A DNA stretch of 6,147 nt. Source: an uncultured Lachnospiraceae bacterium (GTDB lineage Bacteria > Bacillota > Clostridia > Lachnospirales > Lachnospiraceae). Below are positions 1 to 6,093 of the stretch, piece after piece. Positions within the stretch are counted from its first letter, which is position 1. Each line of letters starts with the position of its first letter. Location: positions 1 through 6,147 of the forward strand of contig UQVK01000134.1 of NCBI GenBank assembly GCA_900544445.1. The letters are read 5' to 3'. The position numbers and the translations under genes are program-made. Below the pieces are notes generated by a model that saw only the letters and a program-made list of their open reading frames with translations, did not search any database and was not told the origin of the DNA.

Positions 1-853
1 CCAGTATGTCCCTGGGATGGGGTTTTAAAATCACCTGCGCGTCTTTCCCGTATTCTGCGATGATATCCTTAAAGATCCGCTCCCGCGTCTGCAGATCGCA
101 CAGGGGCTCCGTCAGAATCAGGACCTTTTTCTCATGATGCGCCCCTGAGGTAAGCTGCTCCACCAGCTTTTCCTTATTTTCCAGAAAAATGCCCAGCAGG
201 CAGTCGCGCCCCTCTTCCGTCAGCGCCTGTACCAGCTTTTCCCTGGGGCACTCAACGTATTTCGGACAGGGGTATTCCAGTACGGAAATGTCGTTCACTT
301 CCATATCTATGCAGTATTTTCCCCAGCCATTCTGGATGAAAATCAGATTCCAGGAGGCCAGAAGCGCCTTCAGTTTAAAATGCCCCCGGTTGTCATACCG
401 GGCCGTATCATAATAACGGATGCAGTCCAGCCCGTCCTCCATGGCATGGTAACGGATTTTCTTCCAGCTCAGGTAATAACCGATGGGGTCGGAGTCGCAG
501 AACACGTAAATATCCCGGTACTGCCTGAAATCCACAGGGACGTATGCCTCCTGCGCCGCTCCCAGCTTTTTGCAGAACACCATCCTTGCAAGCATGTTCA
601 GGACGATGTTTCCCCTGTCCTTATGGTACTTCGCCAGTCCGGGAACCCTGCTCTCCTCCTGCTCCTCAAAGAGGAAAACCTTCCCGAACAGGCCGCTTGC
701 CGCAAGCCTCCCGGACAGGTTCCCGAAGTCACAGGACATGGTGCTTAATACCATATCCGCTTTTCCGCGTTCTTCCTTCGGAAGATTGAGTTCCTTCAGG
801 CATGCCACATAGACATGGTAAAAGGTATGACAGACATAGATCCGGGCTCTCAT
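1..853 (-). CDS. GT52-like (sialyltransferase-superfamily) glycosyltransferase, 3' end off window
   Basis: The frame is open from the ATG at 853 to the left edge: 284 codons, stop not seen. An AAGGAG (862-867), 8 nt before the ATG and just after the upstream gene's stop, fixes the start. The protein begins MRARIYVCHTFYHVYVACLK and has no signal peptide or membrane segment, so it is probably cytosolic. Visible motifs are DSDP (120-123), HAMEDGLD (136-143) and KPHPRD (277-282). The bacterial sialyltransferase families GT38, GT52 and GT80 share a D/E-D/E-G motif and an HP motif; here these are E139-D140-G141 and H279-P280. The overall pattern recalls GT52 proteins. Known GT52 members transfer sialic acid from CMP-sialic acid, or glucose, so donor and acceptor are uncertain. 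It is the last visible gene of the operon, 18 nt after the GtrII-like gene, and probably adds a sugar to the same surface glycan. The C-terminal part, perhaps 40-80 residues, is missing. The family is likely; the substrate is not known. Confidence -1.
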   Translation of the reverse strand, partial: MRARIYVCHTFYHVYVACLKELNLPKEERGKADMVLSTMSCDFGNLSGRLAASGLFGKVFLFEEQEESRVPGLAKYHKDRGNIVLNMLARMVFCKKLGAAQEAYVPVDFRQYRDIYVFCDSDPIGYYLSWKKIRYHAMEDGLDCIRYYDTARYDNRGHFKLKALLASWNLIFIQNGWGKYCIDMEVNDISVLEYPCPKYVECPREKLVQALTEEGRDCLLGIFLENKEKLVEQLTSGAHHEKKVLILTEPLCDLQTRERIFKDIIAEYGKDAQVILKPHPRDIL

Positions 854-871
854 TCTGTTTTCTCCTTCCTT

Positions 872-2617
872 TCAGTCCTCTCCCTGAGGGGTCAGCGTCT
901 CCTCGCAGGTCTTCACCACCCACACATCCAGAATTTTCTGCACACAGCCATCCGCAGGGTAGGAGGGCATGCTCTGATATTCCTCCGTCTGCCGGATGGC
1001 CTCCAGGGTTTCCTCGCTCACATCCGGCATTTCCACGCCGATATAAATTTTCATGAAATTATGGCGCACCCCGCTGGTGAGCAGCCCGGTTTCCCTTGCC
1101 ACCCCGGACAGATCCTCAAACCGCTCTCCGTCCATGGGATAGCTTCCCAGCAGGTCCGGCGTTTCGCTCAAACCGTATTCTCCGACCAGGGCGAAGGCGT
1201 CGCCAGGCTGATAGCCCTCCGTGGACTCGATCCGCTCCATAATCCGATTGTAGTAAGCATAGGCGCGCTCATAGGCGATATCCATCCGGAAATAGGCCTC
1301 GTTCGTCACCACAAAATTCTCATATCCCACCAGCAGAAGCACAACGGTCACGAACAGGCTGAGAATTCCCGGCAGTCTGCGAAAAACGGCTCTTCCCTCC
1401 TTCCGGAGTATAGCGGCGCCCGCAGGCGTCTCCTTTCCCGGCAGCGCCGCGCCATCTTGCTCCGCCTTCCCGCCGCCGGCGGCTGTATTCCCGGCGTCCC
1501 TGCCCGAAAACAGGCCGTCTTCCTTCTGCAGGCTCCGTTCCAGCATGGCCATGATGAAAATATAGAGAATCACGTACTGATAAAGCATCAGCATGCTGAC
1601 GCTGGCATCCGGCGCCATAATGATGATGGAGCCCATAGCCAGGGGAATTGCCGCCGCCAGGAACAGATAAAGCAGCGCCGCTGCCGGCTGCTTCCAGAGC
1701 CTTTTTTTCACAAACCAGGCGATCACGCCCCCCGCCGCCAGCAGACAGGAAATCACATTCAGCGCCCAGGAAAAGCCATTCACAAAGGACCAGGGCTTCA
1801 GGATAAAATACTCTGCGACCCAGCGGTAGGCGCGCAGAATCAGCCGGGGAAGCCTCGCCGGATCGATCTGTCCCATCTGACTTAAGCCGTTATAGGAATC
1901 CAGTTCCGGAAAGATCCGTCTCGCAATAAAGCTGTACAGGGCTACAGATGCAAGAAGCACCACAAAAGTTTTCACACCACGCAAGAATACGCTTCTGGCC
2001 CTTGCCGCAGGGATCCCGCTGCCGGTCTGGCGCTGCCCTTCCTCCTCCCGCAGCAGATCCAGAAACAGGCCGCAGACCAGAACGCCCAGCGCCACGCACA
2101 GCCAGGCCTGATACAGCCCCAGACTGAGGACCAGAAGCACAATTCCCGGTACAAAGCCGAAACGATATTTCCGAATCAGCCATGCCGCCGTGCAGGCCAG
2201 GAAAATACCCACCGCGTAGCAGTCCGCCGTAAACATAAAGGTGAACATACTGCATACGGAGGGAAAGGAAAGCATCATGAGCGGCACGATCACCACACCG
2301 GTCAGACTCCGGATATCCAGAGCCGCGACCACCATGCAGGCCGCCAGAGACAGAAATGTCACCGCAAACAGCCCGCCGATCCAGGGAACGCTCCAGATCC
2401 CGTCCAGCGGATTGATATATTTCAAAAACCATCTTCCGAACTCCGAGCCCACGCCGAAGCTGCCCACATTATTGATATCGTCCCAGTTGGGCAGCTTATT
2501 GGTAAACATATAGGCATGAATCAGAATTCCTGAGATCATTCCCGCGCAGAAGCACCAGCGGATGCGCTGTGGTATTTTTCCGAGAATCTCCTTTATCATA
2601 TCCGTACTCTGCGTCAT
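872..2617 (-). CDS. GtrII-like glucosyltransferase, polytopic membrane protein
   Basis: This 581-aa protein resembles the glucosyl transferase GtrII family (GT-C type), whose members use a lipid-linked sugar to glucosylate surface polysaccharide outside the membrane. A short cytosolic N-terminus is followed by a membrane segment at about 21-38, then KLPNWDD (41-47), whose acidic pair D46-D47 lies where GT-C enzymes carry catalytic acids just after the first helix. GSEFGRWFL (57-65) and GLYQAW (167-172) also fit the family. Roughly ten hydrophobic segments run to about residue 431. A Gly/Ala/Lys-rich loop (about 364-410) precedes the last one, and a soluble domain of about 150 residues (432-581) ends the protein. 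GAGGA at 2626-2630, 8 nt before the ATG at 2617, supports the start. The gene follows the DUF6311-like gene by 67 nt and precedes the GT52-like gene by 18 nt, which fits one transcript. The sugar and acceptor are unknown; the family call is from memory of its pattern. Confidence -1.
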   Translation of the reverse strand: MTQSTDMIKEILGKIPQRIRWCFCAGMISGILIHAYMFTNKLPNWDDINNVGSFGVGSEFGRWFLKYINPLDGIWSVPWIGGLFAVTFLSLAACMVVAALDIRSLTGVVIVPLMMLSFPSVCSMFTFMFTADCYAVGIFLACTAAWLIRKYRFGFVPGIVLLVLSLGLYQAWLCVALGVLVCGLFLDLLREEEGQRQTGSGIPAARARSVFLRGVKTFVVLLASVALYSFIARRIFPELDSYNGLSQMGQIDPARLPRLILRAYRWVAEYFILKPWSFVNGFSWALNVISCLLAAGGVIAWFVKKRLWKQPAAALLYLFLAAAIPLAMGSIIIMAPDASVSMLMLYQYVILYIFIMAMLERSLQKEDGLFSGRDAGNTAAGGGKAEQDGAALPGKETPAGAAILRKEGRAVFRRLPGILSLFVTVVLLLVGYENFVVTNEAYFRMDIAYERAYAYYNRIMERIESTEGYQPGDAFALVGEYGLSETPDLLGSYPMDGERFEDLSGVARETGLLTSGVRHNFMKIYIGVEMPDVSEETLEAIRQTEEYQSMPSYPADGCVQKILDVWVVKTCEETLTPQGED

Positions 2618-2648
2618 TCGATTCGTCCTCTCTTCCTCTCGCCGCCGG

Positions 2649-2702
2649 CTATCCTTTCGCCGACGGCTATCCCTTCGCCGGCGGCTATCCTTTCGCCGTC
2701 CC
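2649..2702 (-). repeat. 18-bp tandem repeat, three units each ending in TAG
   Basis: Read on the minus strand, three consecutive 18-nt units end at 2685, 2667 and 2649. Their pattern is N-N-G N-C-G GCG AAR GGA TAG; units two and three are CCGCCGGCGAAGGGATAG and CCGTCGGCGAAAGGATAG. The first unit is the last five codons plus the stop of the DUF6311-like gene (G-T/A-A-K-G-stop region). A decayed fourth copy (13 of 18 identical to the third) lies at 2631-2648 and runs into the Shine-Dalgarno region of the next gene. Each core also carries CGGC and GCCG arms that could form a 4-bp hairpin. The unit length is a multiple of three, so the spare stops stay in frame. Slippage or unequal crossing over would change the intercistronic distance in 18-nt steps. 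Confidence -1.
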
Positions 2703-4427
2703 TACAATCACGCCGTCCACATGGGTATAGTCCATATCCGGGCTGACGCACATGGCCTCGTCTGAAGCCAGATAGATATACAGCGTATCCTCCCGAACCT
2801 CCGCCAGAGCATCCAGAAGCTCCTCCGCCGCCTCTGTCCGGATCGTCTGACAGGCATTGCAGAAATCATTCACCGTCATCCCGCTCTCCCACGCATACAC
2901 GGAGAGCTCGCTGACCAGATCCTCATCCTCCAACAGGTAAGAAACGAAAACCATATGATTAATTTCCTCATCTTCCGCCCATTCCTGCCATTTCACGTCA
3001 TCCAGCGGACTTTCATATACATAATCCGTACTGAACTGCACCTGCCGCTGCATGAGCTGCCATTTTCCATCGGACACCTGTAGTACGGCAAAAATCACGA
3101 GAAGCGCGGCAGCCATGCTCTGATACGGCATTGCCTTTTCCATAAAGACCACGCTTCCCAGAATCACCAGATAGACCACGGGCCAGATAAACCGCCCCGT
3201 ATTTCCAACCATTCCCCACAATCTGGTCACCCAGGACGGCAGAGAATAACTCGCGATCACATCAGAGCCCAAAGCCACCTGCGGGGACAATGCGACCAGA
3301 ACGCACAAAAGAACCAGGAAAAGGAACGCTGCCGCATTCTCCTTTTTCCTCCGGTAAAGACCGTCTGAAGCCGCTTCTTTCCGAAGTTTGAACTGACGGA
3401 CTGTATTTGCAAAAATATTCTCTCTTCTGACAAACAGCCGGTACATCAGATGCAGAAACCAGGCGAACAGTCCCACGGCCAGCGTCAGAAGAATGCCCGT
3501 TCCCGGGAAAGCCAGTCCCTCTTCCGGATTGTCTCCATAGACCGGAAGAGCCTCCAGCACCTGAGACCAGCCCTGAGCATTAAACAGTCCGTTCAGATTA
3601 AAACCGGACTGTCCCAGCGCGGTAAAATCCGGAATATGCTCGTGCGTGAACCCGCCAAGCAGGGCAACCATTCCCACGGAACAGACGCCGTATGCCGCCA
3701 TTGCAAGAAGTCCTCTGGCCACTCTCGTCTTTCTCACCAGATCCGCCAGAAAAAAACTGATCAGAATCAGCGCACAGATCGGGATAAAATAAAGCTGAAT
3801 TCCTGCAGCCAGGAGCCCGGCTGCGCCCCAGCAGGCCACGGCAGGCGCACCCTTCATCTTCGTCCTGCACAGCCCCAGATACAGACAGGCGAGAATCAGC
3901 CACTGCGCGCCCAGGGACATGTTCACCGTCATCTGGGAAAGCATGACGGGCGTGATGACGAAAAGCAGGCTGCCTACAGCCGCCTCCGCCCTTTTCCCCA
4001 CATAATGAAAAATCAGAAGGGCTCCGAAGGCTCCCTGCAGCGCAAAACACAGAAGCCCCCACAGTCCGAAATACTGAAACTGCTCCGGAAGAACTCCCCG
4101 GAAAAGCTTGAAGAACACCGCCAGAAGCGGCACAGAGTCCGTAAAAATCACAGAGACCTCATACGGCCAGGACATCCGATCCATCAGACCAATGGGAAAG
4201 GTCCAGCTGCTGTCCCGAAAGAAACACCAGCCAAGATAGTGCTGCTTCAGGTCTCCGCCGCCAAGCAGCCAGTCCGTATAGGTAACATTCAGCACATGTA
4301 CACCGTAAATACACAGGAATGCCGCGATTCCGACCGCCATCCCCAGCAGCCAGACCATATTTTGGGTAAACCAGGCCGAAACGCCATTTTTCTTCAACTT
4401 CCACACTGTCTCCGTTATTCCTTCCAT
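2685..4427 (-). CDS. DUF6311-like polytopic membrane protein (putative GT-C type)
   Basis: This is a 580-aa protein if started at the ATG at 4427. A GTG at 4487 would add 20 residues (LYFHQFLNGRPQAEAAGIG follows it), but that start overlaps the -10 box of the likely promoter, so I prefer the ATG. Neither start has a good Shine-Dalgarno. A hydrophobic helix at about 24-41 is followed by the family-like block GGGDLKQHYLGWCFFRDSSW (56-75) with an acidic residue (D59) where GT-C enzymes have theirs. There are about ten more membrane segments, GNTGRFIWP (408-416) before the last two, and a C-terminal soluble domain of about 130 residues (452-580) rich in Asp and Glu. The pattern matches DUF6311 proteins, found in surface-polysaccharide loci and probably GT-C transferases or related membrane proteins. 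It is the first gene of the operon and ends in an 18-bp tandem repeat with spare TAG stops. The biochemical role is unproven. Confidence -1.
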   Translation of the reverse strand: MEGITETVWKLKKNGVSAWFTQNMVWLLGMAVGIAAFLCIYGVHVLNVTYTDWLLGGGDLKQHYLGWCFFRDSSWTFPIGLMDRMSWPYEVSVIFTDSVPLLAVFFKLFRGVLPEQFQYFGLWGLLCFALQGAFGALLIFHYVGKRAEAAVGSLLFVITPVMLSQMTVNMSLGAQWLILACLYLGLCRTKMKGAPAVACWGAAGLLAAGIQLYFIPICALILISFFLADLVRKTRVARGLLAMAAYGVCSVGMVALLGGFTHEHIPDFTALGQSGFNLNGLFNAQGWSQVLEALPVYGDNPEEGLAFPGTGILLTLAVGLFAWFLHLMYRLFVRRENIFANTVRQFKLRKEAASDGLYRRKKENAAAFLFLVLLCVLVALSPQVALGSDVIASYSLPSWVTRLWGMVGNTGRFIWPVVYLVILGSVVFMEKAMPYQSMAAALLVIFAVLQVSDGKWQLMQRQVQFSTDYVYESPLDDVKWQEWAEDEEINHMVFVSYLLEDEDLVSELSVYAWESGMTVNDFCNACQTIRTEAAEELLDALAEVREDTLYIYLASDEAMCVSPDMDYTHVDGVIVGTAKG

Positions 4428-4440
4428 CCCGATGCCCGCT

Positions 4441-4455
4441 GCCTCTGCCTGAGGC
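4441..4455 (-). promoter_or_regulatory. 5' UTR hairpin before the DUF6311-like gene
   Basis: On the minus strand GCCTC-AGGCA-GAGGC gives a 5-bp stem with a 5-nt loop, ending 13 nt before the ATG at 4427. The only GAGG near this start is in the 3' arm of the stem, so it is both distant and paired. This may limit or tune translation of the first gene. The structure is visible; the effect is a guess, and a stem this short can occur by chance. Confidence -1.
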
Positions 4456-4477
4456 CGCCCGTTCAAAAACTGATGAA

Positions 4478-4506
4478 AGTATAACACTTTTCACGCCCGG
4501 AGACAA
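4478..4506 (-). promoter_or_regulatory. Promoter of the three-gene glycan operon
   Basis: On the minus strand, TTGTCT (4501-4506; 4 of 6 to TTGACA) is separated by exactly 17 nt from TATACT (4478-4483; 5 of 6 to TATAAT). TGT directly before the -10 box makes it an extended -10. Transcription would start near 4471, giving a leader of about 44 nt to the ATG at 4427. It lies entirely in host DNA: the target duplication of the insertion sequence starts 3 bp upstream of the -35 box. No other comparable promoter was seen for this operon, apart from a weaker outward one inside the insertion sequence. Confidence -1.
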
Positions 4507-4509
4507 CCG

Positions 4510-4520
4510 AAAACGGTTTT
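4510..4520. repeat. Left copy of the 11-bp target site duplication
   Basis: AAAACGGTTTT abuts the left end of the insertion sequence and is repeated in the same orientation at 6094-6104. The 11-bp length fits the IS4 family, which usually makes duplications of about 8-13 bp. The site is a palindrome around its central base (AAAAC-G-GTTTT). The preceding G (4509) also matches position 6093, so the boundary is uncertain by one base. Confidence -1.
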
Positions 4521-4534
4521 CTTGAGTTTCCGCA
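4521..4534. repeat. Left terminal inverted repeat
   Basis: CTTGAGTTTCCGCA is the exact reverse complement of 6080-6093. Identity stops after base 14 (GTTCTG on the left against AATTGC on the right). Confidence -1.
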
Positions 4535-4535
4535 G

Positions 4536-4571
4536 TTCTGTCCACAGAATCCCCAATCAGACTTACTGATT
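4536..4571. other. Left subterminal palindrome and hairpin
   Basis: TTCTGT-CC-ACAGAA (4536-4549) is a perfect 6-bp inverted repeat starting two bases inside the left terminal repeat. AATCAG-ACTTA-CTGATT (4555-4571) is a second 6-bp stem with a 5-nt loop. Their position suggests transposase or host-protein binding sites, or small structures that impede transcription entering the element from outside. No T-tract follows that would make a clear terminator. Confidence -1.
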
Positions 4572-4596
4572 TTACACATCTTTCAAAAAATACCAA
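4569..4596 (-). promoter_or_regulatory. Candidate outward promoter at the left end of the insertion sequence
   Basis: On the minus strand TTGGTA (4591-4596; 4 of 6) precedes TAAAAT (4569-4574; 5 of 6) with a 16-nt spacer. Transcription would leave the element towards the glycan operon, starting near 4562. The region is A/T-rich, where such matches arise easily, and the RNA would pass through the hairpin at 4555-4571. This is a weak candidate. Confidence -1.
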
Positions 4597-4604
4597 AAAT
4601 ATAA

Positions 4605-4701
4605 GGAATCCTCTCCCTTTTTGATGTAAAATTTAATCACCACAAAAAAATCGTACTAAACAAAAAGAAGGAGGATTCCCTATGGTTAATTTTACATCAA
4701 A
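4605..4701 (+). promoter_or_regulatory. Crossed inverted repeats masking the transposase start (possible pseudoknot)
   Basis: Arm A (4605-4622) is complementary to arm A' (4662-4679): 9 perfect pairs, one G-U, two mismatches, then 6 pairs. A' contains the Shine-Dalgarno AAGGAGG. Arm B (4620-4633) is perfectly complementary over 14 nt to arm B' (4688-4701), which lies in codons 3-7 of the transposase. The order is A, B, A', B', so the two helices are not nested but crossed, as in an H-type pseudoknot, or are alternatives. Either helix would hinder ribosome binding. Other insertion sequences, such as IS10 and IS50, use hairpins that form only in transcripts entering from outside. That role is inferred here; the pairing itself is directly visible. 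Confidence -1.
4668..4674 (+). promoter_or_regulatory. Transposase ribosome binding site
   Basis: A full-strength AAGGAGG lies 7 nt before the ATG at 4682 and fixes this start. It is completely contained in arm A' of the leader inverted repeat, so its use probably depends on RNA folding. Confidence -1.
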
Positions 4702-5935
4702 TACTTATCAAATGAAACGGGAAATTTTATCTTTTTCCAATAAAATTTCCAAAAAGCTGCCGAAACCCGAAAGAAAGTTCATCGCCGACATGAATTATGG
4801 CATTCTCGCCTCCCGCAGCTGCCTGCTCACCGATATCGTTGACCAGCTGCATGAACCTTCCAGAAAGATCAACATCGTTGACCGTCTTTCCAGGCATCTC
4901 GCTAAAGGAACTTCGAAAGATGCCCTGAAAGCTTATCTGGCTCTGGTGAAAAAATGGTGCCCCGATCAGCCGGTCATCCATATTGATGACAGCGATGTTG
5001 TGAAACCTGACGGTTACAAATTTGAATCCCTCGGCCTGGTTCGCGATGGCTCAGCGAGCACTGCGGCAAAGAATGTATTTAAAAAGGGATATCATGTAAC
5101 AGAAGCGACTGTACTTACAGCCGCTAATCATCCGGTCAGTATCTTTTCAGAGATCCATTCTTCAAAAGAGAAGGACTTTACTTCCATCAATGATGTAACT
5201 TTCTCTGCTATGGAACGGGCTGCCGCTTTATTCAAAAAAGCAGCCTTTGTCATGGACCGGGGCTATGATGATAACAAGATGTTTCTGAAACTGGATTCCA
5301 TGGGACAGGATTATATCATCCGTCTGACCGCAAAGCGTAAGCTTCTATACCACAACAAATGGGTATTTGCCACGGAACTGCGTAACCGCAGGAAAGGCAA
5401 AGTAAAATTACCACTGTTTTACAAAGGCAAAATGCATGATGCCTATCTTTCCCATGTAAAAGTACAGATCACTGCTTCGCGAAAAGATATTTATCTCGTC
5501 CTCGTCTATGGGATTACGGAACATCCCATGATGCTTGCAACAAACAGGGAAATCAAATCCAAAGACGATGTGATAAAGGCTGCAAAACTTTATTTTTCCA
5601 GATGGAAAATCGAAGAATATTTCCGCTGCAAAAAGCAGATGTTCCAGTTTGAAAACTTTCGGGTAAGGAAGCTGAAAGCGATCAATGCGTTAAATTTTTA
5701 TCTTACCTTATGCATGGCGTTTCTGGCACATATCTCCATGAAGCCGGAAACAAATACCCTTAAGGTTTCCATCATACAAAAAGCAGATCCTGTAAAGGAA
5801 AAAGTACATTTCTGCTATTACCGGCTGGCAAAAGGCATCTGCGGCATACTGTCGTATGCAAAAGAAGGCGTCAGGCTGTGGTTCCGGACCAAACGTCCGG
5901 CATACCGTCAACTCTGCCTTAAGCTGACTGTTTGA
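4682..5935 (+). CDS. IS4-family DDE transposase
   Basis: This 417-aa enzyme cuts and rejoins the element's ends by DDE (RNase H-fold) chemistry. The first catalytic Asp is probably D102 in IHIDDSDVVKP (99-109). The second is D192 in FVMDRGYDDNKMF (189-201). The third is E311 in YFSRWKIEEYFRCKK (304-318). Y304, R307, E311 and K318 make up the Y-x2-R-x3-E-x6-K signature that defines the IS4 family. The segment between D192 and E311 is mostly beta-strand-like, as expected of the insertion domain. The basic N-terminal region (about 1-90) is a plausible DNA-binding domain. Length is normal for the family and no frameshift or internal stop is present. The ATG at 4682 has an AAGGAGG 7 nt upstream. 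The best -10-like box before it is TATAAG (4600-4605), without a good -35. Expression is probably held down by leader RNA structure. It points away from the glycan operon. Confidence -1.
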   Translation: MVNFTSNTYQMKREILSFSNKISKKLPKPERKFIADMNYGILASRSCLLTDIVDQLHEPSRKINIVDRLSRHLAKGTSKDALKAYLALVKKWCPDQPVIHIDDSDVVKPDGYKFESLGLVRDGSASTAAKNVFKKGYHVTEATVLTAANHPVSIFSEIHSSKEKDFTSINDVTFSAMERAAALFKKAAFVMDRGYDDNKMFLKLDSMGQDYIIRLTAKRKLLYHNKWVFATELRNRRKGKVKLPLFYKGKMHDAYLSHVKVQITASRKDIYLVLVYGITEHPMMLATNREIKSKDDVIKAAKLYFSRWKIEEYFRCKKQMFQFENFRVRKLKAINALNFYLTLCMAFLAHISMKPETNTLKVSIIQKADPVKEKVHFCYYRLAKGICGILSYAKEGVRLWFRTKRPAYRQLCLKLTV

Positions 5936-6072
5936 ATAGATAAAAGAATATGTCTCCCAAAGTCCGGTTCCGGCGGGGCTTATTAAAGTGCCTCTACTCT
6001 CAGTACTGCCACTCTGAATTTCTCAAAAAATCGGCAGATTGGTACTTTGGAAAAACATATCTATCTTTCTAT
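5936..6072 (+). other. Long imperfect inverted repeat after the transposase gene
   Basis: ATATGT-CTC-CCAAAGT (5948-5963) pairs with ACTTTGG-AAAA-ACATAT (6044-6060). Weaker matching extends outwards, with 13 of 18 positions complementary between 5936-5953 and 6055-6072. Inside are CCGG-TT-CCGG (5964-5973) and TGCC/GGCA arms (6007-6010, 6033-6036). The transposase mRNA would end in a large branched stem. There is no U-tract, so it is not a standard intrinsic terminator; it may stabilise the message or mark subterminal binding sites. Just outside lies the 8-bp palindrome ATTGCAAT (6071-6078), two bases inside the right terminal repeat. Confidence -1.
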
Positions 6073-6079
6073 TGCAATT

Positions 6080-6093
6080 TGCGGAAACTCAAG
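6080..6093. repeat. Right terminal inverted repeat
   Basis: TGCGGAAACTCAAG is the exact reverse complement of 4521-4534 and is followed directly by the right target duplication. Confidence -1.

Larger units (their letters stand above)
4521..6093 (+). mobile_element. Complete IS4-family insertion sequence, 1573 bp
   Basis: The element is bounded by perfect 14-bp terminal inverted repeats, CTTGAGTTTCCGCA at 4521-4534 and its complement at 6080-6093, and flanked by an 11-bp direct repeat. It carries one intact transposase gene (4682-5935) with a 161-bp left and a 158-bp right non-coding end. The left end holds a palindrome, a small hairpin, and crossed inverted repeats around the transposase start. 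The right end holds a long imperfect inverted repeat. It is visibly richer in A and T than the flanking operon, as expected of an acquired element. Intact ends, matching duplications and an unbroken transposase suggest a recent and possibly active insertion. The subgroup within IS4 was not determined. Confidence -1.

Noticed and set aside
380..748. 122-codon open frame on the plus strand
   Set aside because: It is antisense to the GT52-like gene, which shows a coherent protein with conserved motifs and a good ribosome binding site.
815..1885. 356-codon open frame on the plus strand
   Set aside because: It lies antisense to the GtrII-like gene, has no Shine-Dalgarno, is rich in His, Arg, Gln and Pro without domain-like structure, and arises from codon bias of the real gene.
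1890..2432. 180-codon open frame on the minus strand
   Set aside because: It is an out-of-frame shadow inside the GtrII-like gene; Gly/Arg/Ser-rich with no ribosome binding site or domain.
2649..2702. CRISPR-like array
   Set aside because: The units are directly contiguous with no spacers and derive from coding sequence, so this is a minisatellite, not CRISPR.
3450..4484. 344-codon open frame on the plus strand
   Set aside because: It is antisense to the DUF6311-like gene, with a basic low-complexity composition and no recognisable motif. The minus-strand frame has clear membrane segments and family motifs.
4555..4573. Intrinsic terminator at the left end of the insertion sequence
   Set aside because: The stem is A/T-rich (AATCAG/CTGATT) and followed by only a few T residues, so it is kept as a hairpin and not called a terminator.
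4727..4981. 84-codon minus-strand frame within the transposase gene
   Set aside because: It is antisense to an intact transposase with all catalytic motifs and has no ribosome binding site.
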